Notes: generated by a model not told the origin, from the sequence alone. A stretch of 64,000 nucleotides of DNA from Micromonospora zingiberis (GCF_004331455.1 NZ_SJJR01000007.1:62001-126000), one strand, 5' to 3'; shown: positions 27,293-36,015, numbered from the stretch's first letter. A program made the numbers and translations.

Positions 27293-28209
27293 CGACCGCC
27301 CTGCGGGTCGCCCCGCGCACCGCCGTCGTCCTGGCCCTGGCCTCCGTCGCCGCGCTGGCCACCTTCAGTTGGCCGTTCTTCGTGCCCGCCCAACCCGAGA
27401 GCATGGCCCGCACCACTGAGGCGCCACTGGTCTTCATCGCCGTACTACCGGTCCTGCTGGCCCTCGTCCTGGCCGAACTCAGCTCCGGCGGTATCGACAG
27501 CAAGGCCCTGGCGATGCTCGGCGTGCTCGCCGCCGTCAACGCCGCCTTACGTCCACTCGGCGCCGGCACCGCCGGGATCGAGACGGTGTTCTTCCTGCTC
27601 GTCCTCGCCGGCCGGGTGTTCGGGCCCGGCTTCGGGTTCCTGCTCGGCGCCATTTCGCTGTTCGCCTCCGCCCTGCTCACCGCCGGTGTCGGCCCCTGGC
27701 TGCCGTTCCAGATGCTGGCTGCCGCGTGGATCGGTCTCGGTGCCGGCCTGTTGCCCGCTCGGCTGCGGGGCCGGGCGGAGATCGCCGTGCTGGCCGGCTA
27801 CGGCGCGATCGCCGCCTACGGCTACGGGCTGCTGATGAACCTGTGGTTCTGGCCGTTCAGCACCGGCGCGGACACCCAGCTCTCCTACGTTGCCGGGGCG
27901 CCGGTGCTGGAGAACCTGCACCGCTTCGCGGTCTTCACGGCCGTAACCTCCACCTTCGGCTGGGACACTGGCCGCGCCATCACCACCGCCATGGCGATCG
28001 TCCTGGTCGGACCCGCCGTCCTGGCCGCACTTCGCCGCGCCGCCCGCCGCGCCGCCTTCGACGCACCGGTCACCTTCGCCACGACACGCGGGCCCGCACC
28101 GAGCGCGTCCGGGACGGATGTCGGGTCCCGCATGCGACTGCGGGACACCGGACAGCAGCCTCGCATCGAGGGTGATCCCTCGCCACCCCCCTCGCCGGCC
28201 GGGCGGTAG
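27289..28209 (+). CDS. ECF transporter S component, predicted cobalamin-specific
   Basis: 306 residues, ATG overlapping the previous stop. At least six membrane helices in the first 250 residues (LALASVAALATFSWPFF, LVFIAVLPVLLALVLAEL, PLGAGTAGIETVFFLLVLAGRVFGPGFGFLLGA, GLGAGLLPARLRG, YGYGLLMNLWFWPF). This matches substrate-specific S proteins. The last 55 residues are a low-complexity cytoplasmic tail. Specificity for cobalamin is inferred from the riboswitch and the linked binder genes, not from a known motif. Confidence 0.82.
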   Translation: MTTALRVAPRTAVVLALASVAALATFSWPFFVPAQPESMARTTEAPLVFIAVLPVLLALVLAELSSGGIDSKALAMLGVLAAVNAALRPLGAGTAGIETVFFLLVLAGRVFGPGFGFLLGAISLFASALLTAGVGPWLPFQMLAAAWIGLGAGLLPARLRGRAEIAVLAGYGAIAAYGYGLLMNLWFWPFSTGADTQLSYVAGAPVLENLHRFAVFTAVTSTFGWDTGRAITTAMAIVLVGPAVLAALRRAARRAAFDAPVTFATTRGPAPSASGTDVGSRMRLRDTGQQPRIEGDPSPPPSPAGR

Positions 28210-28331
28210 CCGACAGTTTCGCGCTCTGTGCCCGGCGCGGGCCCTTGGCGACCGACATCGGACGACCGCCTCACCACGTCACGCCGCCGCCCCCTTCCGC
28301 TAGCGGCTGCGCGGCACCCCGCGACTCCGCC

Positions 28332-28404
28332 GAGCGAACCGAAGCCGAGCGAACGGAAGCCGAGCGAACGGAAGCCGAGCGAACGGAAGCCGAGCGAACC
28401 GAAC
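28332..28404. repeat. 15-bp tandem repeat in an intergenic region
   Basis: Nearly five head-to-tail copies of GAGCGAACGGAAGCC (28332 to 28404; first and last copies carry ACC for ACG) in the 245-bp gap between the ECF operon and the oxygenase gene. The two genes are convergent. No hairpin potential or coding role is evident. Confidence 0.85.
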
Positions 28405-28454
28405 ATGAGGGCCGAGAAGCGCTGCTGCGGGGGACCGCGGCGGCTGGCAGCCGG

Positions 28455-29327
28455 TCATCTGCTCGGCCGGCGAGGTGCAGGGGTTTCCTGCGGGCCGAGC
28501 TGGCTGATGTCGTACCCGTTGGGGTAGGTCTTGGTGGTGATGCCGTCGGCGAACAGTGGCGTGGTCGGTGGCGTGCCGAACCAGCGTTGGAGCCGTGAGC
28601 GGGTCTTCAGCGCCAGGTGCAGGCCGGCCCGGATCGGCCAGGCCGGTGTGTCGACGCGCATGGCGCGCCGCAGTGGGGCGTCGTACATGGCGCTTACCAG
28701 TGCGTTGCCCAGTGGGGCGAGGGGTGTGGGGATCCGGTTGAGCATCAGCATGCGGGTGGCTCGCTCGATCGCCGCGGCGTCGTCGTTGGGTTGCAGGTGG
28801 ACCGCGTCGTGGGTGTCGAACCAGGTATCGAAGTCCTGGTAGGAGTCGGGGATGTCGGTGATGCCCATCCGCCGGCCGAGTTCCCGGTAGAAGAGATAGG
28901 TGGCCCGGATCTCGTGGCAGCAGGGGCGGCGCCAGCCGTACTGCTGCAGCCAGCGGGTCGGGATCACCACCAGGCAGCCGAGGACGTAGAGGTAGTCCTC
29001 GTTGTCGATGTCGTACGGGCGGTGGATCTGGTTGACGCGCCGCAGGGCGTCTCGGCCGCGTGGTTGGTCGAAGCCGTTGAGGACCATCTCGTACATCAGG
29101 AGGCCGGTGTCGTCGAGGCGCTTCTGGGTGTGTTCGGTCAGCTCGCCGGTGGCGGTGTGTACGGCGGCGATGGCGGGGATGGAGAAGGACCGGTTGAAGG
29201 CGAGGTTGAAGCCGAGCTTCATGTCCCAGGCAAACTCGTAGCGCAGCATCGTCTGGTAGATCGTCAGGTAGTCCTGCTCGGGATCCAGGGCGCGGGTACG
29301 GGTCAGGTTCTCGTAGCGGCCTCTCAT
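28455..29327 (-). CDS. MpaB/DUF2236-family oxygenase (rubber-oxygenase-like)
   Basis: 290 residues. The chain has the all-helical DUF2236 pattern with conserved Arg/His/Asp residues: RYENLTRTRALDPEQDY near the start, LRYEFAWDMKLGFNLAFNRSF, FDQPRGRDALRRVNQIHRPYDI, and DEDYLYVLGCLVVIPTRW-type text with HEIRATYLFYRELGRRMGI. Members are haem b enzymes such as latex-clearing protein and MpaB that cleave C=C bonds. The usual His ligand region is consistent with NQIHRPY. ATG 29327 overlaps the stop of a 49-residue ORF. No signal peptide is visible. Confidence 0.8.
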   Translation of the reverse strand: MRGRYENLTRTRALDPEQDYLTIYQTMLRYEFAWDMKLGFNLAFNRSFSIPAIAAVHTATGELTEHTQKRLDDTGLLMYEMVLNGFDQPRGRDALRRVNQIHRPYDIDNEDYLYVLGCLVVIPTRWLQQYGWRRPCCHEIRATYLFYRELGRRMGITDIPDSYQDFDTWFDTHDAVHLQPNDDAAAIERATRMLMLNRIPTPLAPLGNALVSAMYDAPLRRAMRVDTPAWPIRAGLHLALKTRSRLQRWFGTPPTTPLFADGITTKTYPNGYDISQLGPQETPAPRRPSR

Positions 29328-29473
29328 CGGCGGGCGTCTCCTGCCGTGGGTTGCGGCGGCTGCTCAGCGGCGAGTGTCTGAGCCACCACGGGTGATCGGG
29401 CGTAGGCGTCGGTGACGAGGGTCAGCCACGCGACCTCACCTGCGTAGCCGCCGTCCGGGCGGTGCACACTCAT
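29324..29473 (-). CDS. Small ORF (49 aa) translationally coupled to the oxygenase
   Basis: ATG 29473 to TGA 29324, the stop overlapping the oxygenase ATG. The peptide begins MSVHRPDGGYAGEVAWLTLV and ends TAGDARR; it is mostly soluble with a short hydrophobic run. No family recognised. The oxygenase start has no obvious ribosome site of its own, so the ORF may serve for coupled translation or be a small partner. Confidence 0.45.
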   Translation of the reverse strand: MSVHRPDGGYAGEVAWLTLVTDAYARSPVVAQTLAAEQPPQPTAGDARR

Positions 29474-29602
29474 GGGCGGGCTGCGGGTGTGTGGCCACGA
29501 TACCGGCGTGGCGTCGCGTCGCGGATCCCGGCGAGTCGGCGGGTCGGCGCGTGGTCGATATCGCGCAGGGCGGTAAGGGGGAGGGGCCTGACCCCGGCAG
29601 GA

Positions 29603-30835
29603 CTATCGCCCGCGGGTGGTGTCGGTCGACAGGGTGGCGCGGTCGGCGGCCTGCCGACCGGACGTCCAGCCCTCGTGGCTGTCCACCCGGGTGGCCCGGG
29701 CACGGACGGTGTGGGGGAAGACCCGCCGCATGGTCTCGCGGATCTGTTCGTCCCGGGAGGCGAGTACCGGCAGCAGGTCGGCCGGTTCGCTCTCCCCGGT
29801 CTCGCCGCCTCCGGTGGCCTGCGCGAATGCGAGCTGTGCCGCGCTGGTGAGTCGTTCGTCGATCCGGGCCGTGAACGCCACCAGGAAGGACTGGCGGAAC
29901 GCTCTCAGGCGGCTGCGGCCGGCCTTGCCTCCCGGTGGTTCGACCCGGGCCATCGCCCGGTGTGCCTGCACCAGCAGTGAGGTGTAGAGCAGGTCGACCG
30001 CGTCGATGTCGGTGTCGAAGCCGAAGACGGTGCTGAACGCCAGTTCCGGTGACCAGACCGTGTGGCAACGGTTGGCCTGGGCGATGGCCTCCAGGAGGGC
30101 CGCCTTCTCGCCGTCGTGCGGGTGGTCCAAGCCGATCCGCCGCGCGTACGGCATCACCGGCGCCGCGTCACCGCTGCGGGCGGCGAGCAGCGCCTCGTCC
30201 AGGCTGTGTCGGGTGACCAGTTCCTGGGCCTTGGCGGTGTACGTCTCCGCCTCGGCCGGGAAGGTCGTGGACTCGGCCTTGGCGAGCAGGGCGCGTACCC
30301 GGTCCAGTTGCCGGGCGTCGATCCGGGACGGCGTGACCGCGCTCGCCCCGTCGGCCGGCGCTTCGGCGGACCCGGGCGGGGCAATGAGCATTTCGATCGG
30401 CGGGAGCGTGGCCAGGATGGCGAGCAGGCCCAACAGCAGATCGAGGACGGCCACCCGGTCGAGCCGCCAGCGGGTCGCGAGTTCGTGGACGTACGTGGCG
30501 TCGCCGGTCCACCAGATCCGCGCGCCGAGGACGTCCGCCTGCGCCTGCCACCGCTCGTCGACGGTGGCCCGGGGAAACTGTCGCAGGTGCGCGGCGATCG
30601 CGTCGGTCACCAGGTCGGCCTGGTGTGGGCGGCCCCGTCGGGTGACCACCCGGTGCAACTCGGCCGGTTGCCATCCGCCGCGCCACAGCCGTGTGAACGC
30701 CTCGTCCTTCGCGGCCATCAGTTCCGGGTCGACCTCGGCCGACGGGGTGACCGTCAGCGCGTCCAGCGCCGCCTCGTAGTCGACTGTCCCGGCGAGAACC
30801 GCCCTGATCCGCTCCCGCACAGATGTCACCGGCAC
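29603..30835 (-). CDS. DUF2786 domain protein
   Basis: 410 residues, no signal peptide. The DUF2786 segment is at about residues 175-215 (DRVRALLAKAESTTFPAEAETYTAKAQELVTRHSLDEALL), the helical module typical of this family. The rest is helical and Arg/Ala-rich with a hydrophobic stretch near residue 130 (VAVLDLLLGLLAILATLPPIEML). Function of DUF2786 is not established. It stands alone on the minus strand, 130 bp upstream of the 49-aa ORF. Confidence 0.8.
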   Translation of the reverse strand: MPVTSVRERIRAVLAGTVDYEAALDALTVTPSAEVDPELMAAKDEAFTRLWRGGWQPAELHRVVTRRGRPHQADLVTDAIAAHLRQFPRATVDERWQAQADVLGARIWWTGDATYVHELATRWRLDRVAVLDLLLGLLAILATLPPIEMLIAPPGSAEAPADGASAVTPSRIDARQLDRVRALLAKAESTTFPAEAETYTAKAQELVTRHSLDEALLAARSGDAAPVMPYARRIGLDHPHDGEKAALLEAIAQANRCHTVWSPELAFSTVFGFDTDIDAVDLLYTSLLVQAHRAMARVEPPGGKAGRSRLRAFRQSFLVAFTARIDERLTSAAQLAFAQATGGGETGESEPADLLPVLASRDEQIRETMRRVFPHTVRARATRVDSHEGWTSGRQAADRATLSTDTTRGR

Positions 30836-30956
30836 AAGGCTACGGAGTCCGGCCCAGGAGTATCGGCGGTGGCCCGGAGGACCACCCGTTTGATCAACTC
30901 AGTTCCGGCGGAGTGGCGGGCTTCTGGCGGCTGGGATACCGCCTTTCCGCCGAAAC

Positions 30957-30992
30957 GGCTCCGGCCCGGCCCGTACGGGCCGGGCCGGAGCC
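30957..30992 (-). terminator. Strong palindromic terminator of the sugar ABC/FAD operon
   Basis: A perfect 36-nt inverted repeat centred at 30974/30975 (arms GGCTCCGGCCCGGCCCGT and its complement) lies 7 bp after the stop of the minus-strand gene at 30999. On the minus strand the arm is followed by GTTTCGG, a weak T-rich end. Confidence 0.7.
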
Positions 30993-30998
30993 GGGTTC

Positions 30999-32546
30999 CT
31001 ACAGCCGGGGCGCGGTGCCGGTGAAGGTGCCCGCGTCGGCTAGGTACTGGGTGGAGATCCGCCCCTCGGCCAGTGCCTGCCGGACCGCCGCGACGGCGGC
31101 CTGTCGCTGCTGGCGGACCTGCTCCGGGTCGCGGTGCAGCGAGGCGTTCTGGCCGACCAGCGCCGCCTGCAACCGCGGCACGTCGACCTTGCGGGGCTCC
31201 ACGCCGTCGAGTGCCGCGACCGCGGCGGCGGTCCCGGCGGCCTGGCCGATCCCCATCACTCCGCCCTGGGTCCGGAACGAGCCGTGCGCCTCGTGCGTGG
31301 CCGAGATGGCGCGGCCGGCGATGACCAGGCCGTCCAGCCGGCGCGGCACCAGGCAGCGGTACGGGATGTCGTACGAGTCGTCGAGGTCGCCCCAGGTGCC
31401 CTGGTCCGCGTCCGCGCCGTACCCCTCCTTGCCCTTGAGGTTGTGGATGTCGATCGGGAAGTAGCCGCGCGACACCACGTCGGTCACCTTGGTGCCGCTC
31501 ATCACCTCTTCCCCGGTGAGCACGTGCTCGCCGAGGATGTGCCGGCTCTCCCGGATACCGATCTGTACACCGGTGGCGATGAGCCGGGCGTCCGCGAAGC
31601 CGGGTACGTTCTTGATCAGGTACTCGCTGAGCGACATCACCTGGCGGCGGCCGTCGATCTCGCCGCGGGTCAGGCTCTCCGCGTCGGTGCCGTCGACGCC
31701 GCTGATCCGGGTGCTGTTGAAGTGCAGCACCCCGGGGTGGGTGGTGGTGAGGAACAGGATCGTGTCCCGCCCGAGGTAGAGCTCACCGGAGTCCAGGCCC
31801 TGCCGGATCAGAGACCTGAAGCCCTGGCCGACGAAGTGGTCCTGGGGCAGGCTGGCCGCGTACGGCTTGACGGCGACCAGTTCGGAGGCCCACTCGAACT
31901 CCTCCGGGTGGGCGTCCATGTAGTCCTTCACGGCCCGGGTGTCGACGCCGGCCATGTCGAACATCATCGTGCCGGGCTGGGCGACCTGGTCGTCACCCCG
32001 GCCCAGCACGAACTCGGCGCCGGCCAGCGCCGCCACGTCGCCGTCGCCGGTGGCGTCGACGACGACCTTCGCGTGGTAGTCCAGGTTGCCCGACTTGTTG
32101 GTCACCGTGACGCCGACGACCTTGTCGCCGTCCTTGAGTACGCCGCTGACGAACGAGTGGAACAGCGGCACGACGCCGGCCTCAAGGGCGAGCGTGAGGG
32201 CCGCCCACTTGTATGCCTCACGGTCGTAGAAGCACAGGTAGGCGCCGCTGCCGTGCGGGTTGGTGGTGCGCAGGTGACCGGTGCTGCCGCCGATCGACAT
32301 CATCCGTTCGACGAACTCCTGCGGAATGCCCTGCACGACCTGTTCGTCGCCGAAGTGGAACGGGGAGATCGGGCCGAGTGCCGCGCTCGTCGGCATGCCA
32401 CCGAGGAAGCCGTACTTCTCCACCACGAGCGTACGGGCGCCTTGTCGGGCGGCGGCGATCGCGGCGATGAAGCCGGAGGGTCCGCCTCCGACGACGATCA
32501 CGTCGTACGAGCGCTGCGGATCGGGCTGAGGCATCCGGATATCCAC
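30999..32546 (-). CDS. FAD-dependent oxidoreductase (FAD_oxidored family)
   Basis: 515 residues. The N-terminal dinucleotide motif VIVVGGGPSGFIAAIAAARQGARTLVVEK is followed by GFLGGMPTSA, then VVVDATGDGDVAALAGAE and near the C-terminus GLVIAGRAISATHEAHGSFRTQGGVMGIGQAAGTAA, the pattern of PF12831 oxidoreductases. Cytoplasmic; substrate unknown. It starts 3 bp after the stop of the solute-binding protein gene, so it is the last gene of the importer operon and probably oxidises the imported sugar or polyol. No Cys-rich iron-sulfur motif is seen. Confidence 0.85.
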   Translation of the reverse strand: MDIRMPQPDPQRSYDVIVVGGGPSGFIAAIAAARQGARTLVVEKYGFLGGMPTSAALGPISPFHFGDEQVVQGIPQEFVERMMSIGGSTGHLRTTNPHGSGAYLCFYDREAYKWAALTLALEAGVVPLFHSFVSGVLKDGDKVVGVTVTNKSGNLDYHAKVVVDATGDGDVAALAGAEFVLGRGDDQVAQPGTMMFDMAGVDTRAVKDYMDAHPEEFEWASELVAVKPYAASLPQDHFVGQGFRSLIRQGLDSGELYLGRDTILFLTTTHPGVLHFNSTRISGVDGTDAESLTRGEIDGRRQVMSLSEYLIKNVPGFADARLIATGVQIGIRESRHILGEHVLTGEEVMSGTKVTDVVSRGYFPIDIHNLKGKEGYGADADQGTWGDLDDSYDIPYRCLVPRRLDGLVIAGRAISATHEAHGSFRTQGGVMGIGQAAGTAAAVAALDGVEPRKVDVPRLQAALVGQNASLHRDPEQVRQQRQAAVAAVRQALAEGRISTQYLADAGTFTGTAPRL

Positions 32547-32549
32547 CGG

Positions 32550-33866
32550 TCACTTCCTGTTCTGGTTGTACTGGTTCTGGACCTCGGTCAGCCCGGCGGG
32601 GATGGCTGCACCGTCGAAGACCATCTTTTGGGCCGCCTTGACCAGGTTGGTGCTGAGTTCGCTGTAGTCGGGCGGGTAGACGGAAACCTTTCCGTCGGCG
32701 GCCAGGTAGTCGCGCCACTCCAGGAGTTCCTTGGCGTTGCTCGCCTGGGCCACCGCCGGCTGGTCGTAGACGCTGCGGAGCACCGGCAGCACCCCGGCCG
32801 CGGCGAACTTGGCCTGCGACTCGGCGCTGAGGTAGTACTGCATGAACGCCCACACCTGCTCGGGGTGCTCGGTGTTGGCGCCCATCGCGAGGGTCTGTCC
32901 GGCGACGGCGGTGGGCAGCCGGCGCCCCGCGGTCACCCCCGGAACCGGGCTGGTGACGAGGTTGTCGCCGACACCGTCGGCGGAGCGGGTGGCGGCCACC
33001 CGGAAGCTGCCCGCGATCGCCATCGCCACGGTGCCGGCCTTGACCCCGTTGACCACCTCGTCGGCGCCCATGGTGAGCACCTCCCGGCCGAAGGCTCCGG
33101 CGTCGGCGAACTTCTTGACCATCGCCATCGCCTGGACGCCGGCGTCACCGGCGAAGGCCGCCTTGCCGTCGGCGCCGATGACCGCGCCTCCGTAGCCAGC
33201 GGTCAGCGGGTCGAACTTCTCCATGAAGTCGGCGCCCAGGGACTGCTCGGAGAGGCCGATCGCGAAGCCGGTGACCTTGTTACCGGACGCTTTGCGGACC
33301 GCTGCGCCGGCCGCCACCGCCTCGTCGAGAGTGGTCGGCGGGGTGACGCCGTACTTGTCGAGGATGTCCTTGCGGTACCAGAACAACCAGACCCGCGACT
33401 CCCAGGGCAGGGCCATCAGCTCACCGTCGATCTTGGCGCTGTCGACCGGGAAAAGGTAGTCGGACCCGGCCTGGGCCAGCCAGTCCTTGGCGAACTCGTC
33501 GATCGGCTGGACGCTGCCGCCTTCGACGTGCTGGGCGAGCTGCGGGAGGTAGATGTTGACGATGTCAGGGCCGCCACCGGTGTTGGCCGCCCGGATCACC
33601 TCGCCGTCGATCTTGGCGTAGTTGATGCTGGTCACGGTGACCTTGGCGGCGCTCTGGCTGCCGTTGAACCCGTCGACGATCTCCTGGAGCGCCTTGCCGC
33701 GCGGGTCGGTGCCGGTCGGGTCGAGGAAGGTCCAGAGTTGCAGGTCGGCGACTCCGTCACCGGAGGCGTCGTCGGAGCCGCAGCCGGCGAGGCTGCCGGT
33801 ACCCGCGGCGGCGATGGTGGCGGCGCCCAGCATCAACAGCCGCCGCCGGTCCAGACGAATGCTCAT
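32550..33866 (-). CDS. Sugar ABC importer substrate-binding lipoprotein (SBP family 1)
   Basis: 438 residues. N-terminus MSIRLDRRRLLMLGAATIA with lipobox LAGC at about residue 29; the RRR start is twin-arginine-like. The mature protein follows the maltose-binding pattern: LQLWTFLDPTGTDPRGKALQEIVDGFN, PDIVNIYLPQLAQH, LMALPWESRVWLFWYRKDIL and VWAFMQYYLSAESQAKF. Encoded just after two permease genes, with no ATPase gene nearby; such importers in actinobacteria often share a common MsiK-type ATPase, which is inferred here. Confidence 0.9.
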   Translation of the reverse strand: MSIRLDRRRLLMLGAATIAAAGTGSLAGCGSDDASGDGVADLQLWTFLDPTGTDPRGKALQEIVDGFNGSQSAAKVTVTSINYAKIDGEVIRAANTGGGPDIVNIYLPQLAQHVEGGSVQPIDEFAKDWLAQAGSDYLFPVDSAKIDGELMALPWESRVWLFWYRKDILDKYGVTPPTTLDEAVAAGAAVRKASGNKVTGFAIGLSEQSLGADFMEKFDPLTAGYGGAVIGADGKAAFAGDAGVQAMAMVKKFADAGAFGREVLTMGADEVVNGVKAGTVAMAIAGSFRVAATRSADGVGDNLVTSPVPGVTAGRRLPTAVAGQTLAMGANTEHPEQVWAFMQYYLSAESQAKFAAAGVLPVLRSVYDQPAVAQASNAKELLEWRDYLAADGKVSVYPPDYSELSTNLVKAAQKMVFDGAAIPAGLTEVQNQYNQNRK

Positions 33867-33899
33867 TGTGGTCTCCAGGGGCTCGGGGCTGAGTGAGGT

Positions 33900-34823
33900 T
33901 CAGCCCTTGCTGGCGCCGGCCGAGAGGCCGGCCACCAGGCGACGTTCGAACAGGACAAAAGCGATGATCATCGGCAGCAGGGTGACCATGACCGCGGCGG
34001 TCAACTGGCCCCAGACCGTGCCGTACTGGGTGAGGTAGGTGTAGAGGCCGACGGAGATCAGCCGCAGGTCCGGATCGCTGACGAAGGTGCTGGCGATCAG
34101 GTAGTCGTTCCAGACGTAGACGAAGGTGATGATGGCGGCGGCGCCGAGGCCGGGTTTGGCCAGCGGCAGCACCAGTCGCAGGAATGCGCCGGCTGCCGAC
34201 ATGCCGTCGACCCGCCCGGCCTCCTCGATCTCCACCGGGATCGACTCGAAGAAGCCGCGCAGGATCCACACGATGGTCGGCACCTGCCAGGCCGAGTAGA
34301 TGACGATCATGACGAGGTAGGTGTCGTAGACGCCGAGCTTGACGGCGAGGTAGTAGAGCGGCACCAGGACCGCGATGCCGGGAACCATCGAGGTCATCAG
34401 GATGAAGAAGAGCAGCCCGGCCTTGCCGCGGAACCGGTAGCGGGCCGCCGAGTAGGCCGCCGGCACGGCGATGATCAGGGTGACCAGGACCGTGACGACG
34501 CTGACGATCACGCTGTTGAGCAGGTTCAGCGGGATCTGGGAGTGGAACAGCACCGCCTCGTAGTTCTCCAGGGTGAGGTGTTCCGGGATCCACCGCACCG
34601 GTGTGGCCAGTACGGTCGACTCCGGCTTGAGCGAAGTGCTCAGTCCCCACAGCAGCGGCAGGACGGCGAACCCGGAGGCAGCCAGCAGGCCGAGGTAGAT
34701 GCCGGCCCGCCGGACCCGGCTCGGACGGCGGGCGGACCGGGCGGCGCCGCGCGCCGCGCCGACGCTCGGCGTGGAGGCCCGGGTGCCGGCTGGGGTCGCG
34801 GTGCCGGTCAGGGTGTCAGCCAT
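33900..34823 (-). CDS. Sugar ABC importer permease (MalG-like)
   Basis: 307 residues from ATG 34823, which overlaps the previous gene by 8 bp; an in-frame upstream start at 34982 lies inside that gene. Six predicted helices, with STSLKPESTVLATPVRWIPEHLTLENY and the EAA loop IPVEIEEAGRVDGMSAAGAFLRLVLPLAKPG, as in MalG-type permeases. Confidence 0.9.
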   Translation of the reverse strand: MADTLTGTATPAGTRASTPSVGAARGAARSARRPSRVRRAGIYLGLLAASGFAVLPLLWGLSTSLKPESTVLATPVRWIPEHLTLENYEAVLFHSQIPLNLLNSVIVSVVTVLVTLIIAVPAAYSAARYRFRGKAGLLFFILMTSMVPGIAVLVPLYYLAVKLGVYDTYLVMIVIYSAWQVPTIVWILRGFFESIPVEIEEAGRVDGMSAAGAFLRLVLPLAKPGLGAAAIITFVYVWNDYLIASTFVSDPDLRLISVGLYTYLTQYGTVWGQLTAAVMVTLLPMIIAFVLFERRLVAGLSAGASKG

Positions 34824-35742
34824 CGTTCTTCCCCTTGAGAACCCGGATGTACGCCACACCGAAAACGATGTTGAGGACGAAGAGCACGACGCTGTACGCG
34901 GCACCGACGCCGATCTTGAAGAACTGGAACGACTGTAGGAACGCGTTGAGGCTGAGCACCTGCGTGCCGGAGAACGGTCCACCGCCGGTGAGCGTGTAGA
35001 CCAGCGTGACCATGTTGAAGTAGAGGAGGGTCAGCATGATCACGAGGATCAGCAGCGTCGACCGGATCGTCGGCACGATGACCTGGAAGAACGACTGACG
35101 TGGGGTGCAGCCGTCGACCCGGGACGCCTCGATCTGCTCGGCCGGTACGGTCTGTAGCGCGGCGAGGCAGAGGATCGTGGCGAGCGGGTAGCTGAGCCAG
35201 ACGTTCACCACGATCAGTGACGCCATCGAGCCCCACGTCGACGAGAGTGGGCCCTCGCCGCCGAAGAGACCGTGCAGCGGGCCGTACTGGCCGTTGAGTA
35301 GCCACTTCCAGAGCAGGGCCGCGACGGTCTGGGAGACCACCCACGGCAGCAGGATGACCACCCGGAACAGCCGGACGAACCGGACCTGCTTGTTGAGCAG
35401 GACCGCCAGCGCGAGCCCGAGCGGCACGGCCAGCAGGAGGGAGGCGACGACGTACACGAAGGTGCGGGCGATGTCGGCCCAGCCGGCTGGCCCGAGCACC
35501 GTGGCGAAGTTGTCCCAGCCGATGAACTCGACCGTGCGCAGGGCCCGGGTCCGGTAGACGCTGAGCCGAAGCGCGTAGGCGATCGGGAAGACCGAGACAA
35601 GCGCGACGAGCACCAGGGCCGGCAGGTAGAGCGCCACCGGGCCGAGTCGGCGTCGGCGGGCCGCGTTAGCGCCCTCGGGTGGTGGGGCGGCCGACGGTCG
35701 GTGATCCGTGCCGGCCGTGACCACTGTGGACGTGGCGCTCAC
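34816..35742 (-). CDS. Sugar ABC importer permease (MalF-like)
   Basis: 308 residues. Six helices; EAA-loop motif VPAEQIEASRVDGCTPRQSFFQVIVPTIRS near residue 205. The GTG start at 35742 overlaps the stop of a short ORF (GTGA) and has no recognisable ribosome site of its own, so it is probably coupled to the 38-aa leader ORF. Confidence 0.9.
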   Translation of the reverse strand: MSATSTVVTAGTDHRPSAAPPPEGANAARRRRLGPVALYLPALVLVALVSVFPIAYALRLSVYRTRALRTVEFIGWDNFATVLGPAGWADIARTFVYVVASLLLAVPLGLALAVLLNKQVRFVRLFRVVILLPWVVSQTVAALLWKWLLNGQYGPLHGLFGGEGPLSSTWGSMASLIVVNVWLSYPLATILCLAALQTVPAEQIEASRVDGCTPRQSFFQVIVPTIRSTLLILVIMLTLLYFNMVTLVYTLTGGGPFSGTQVLSLNAFLQSFQFFKIGVGAAYSVVLFVLNIVFGVAYIRVLKGKNDG

Positions 35743-35855
35743 CGGCGTGCACCCGACCGGTGAGCGGCGACCAGACCACCGGTGACCAGGGTGCCGACCG
35801 TGATGGCGATCGGAGCCCCACCGGTGGGCGGTGGCTGCGGGAGAATGGTGACCAC
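35739..35855 (-). CDS. Short ORF (38 aa) leading the sugar importer operon
   Basis: GTG 35855 has a full AGGAGGT ribosome site at 35864-35870, 8 nt upstream, the strongest site in this operon. The peptide has PQPPPTGG followed by a hydrophobic stretch (APIAITVGTLVTGGLVAA) and basic RSGARR, so it may be a one-helix membrane peptide. The TGA stop overlaps the GTG of the permease gene. No family recognised. Confidence 0.55.
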   Translation of the reverse strand: MVTILPQPPPTGGAPIAITVGTLVTGGLVAAHRSGARR

Positions 35856-35894
35856 TGAGGAGTACCTCCTGAACGCGCTGTGGGGTACTATCTT

Positions 35895-35906
35895 GGAATC
35901 GATTTC
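35895..35906. promoter_or_regulatory. LacI-type operator upstream of the importer operon
   Basis: GGAATCGATTTC, 11 of 12 positions of the palindrome GAAATCGATTTC, lying in the divergent gap between the importer operon and the lacI-family gene at 36016. LacI-family sites commonly have a central CG like this. Confidence 0.7.
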
Positions 35907-36015
35907 AGATTGGTTTCGCAAGAGTTAACGCCCCCGGTCAGGGCCGTGTCAAGAGGCGATCCTGACCGCGTGCGAGCAGAGCCCTCGGTGGCTCGACGAA
36001 CCAGAGGGGTACCCG

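Noticed and set aside
28245-28598. Plus-strand ORF with TEAERTEAER repeats
   Set aside because: It is only the translation of the 15-bp tandem array and runs into the antisense of the oxygenase gene; no ribosome site.
31134-33896. 920-aa plus-strand ORF opposite the FAD oxidoreductase and solute-binding genes
   Set aside because: High-GC antisense frame of two well-supported minus-strand genes; it has no domain motifs.
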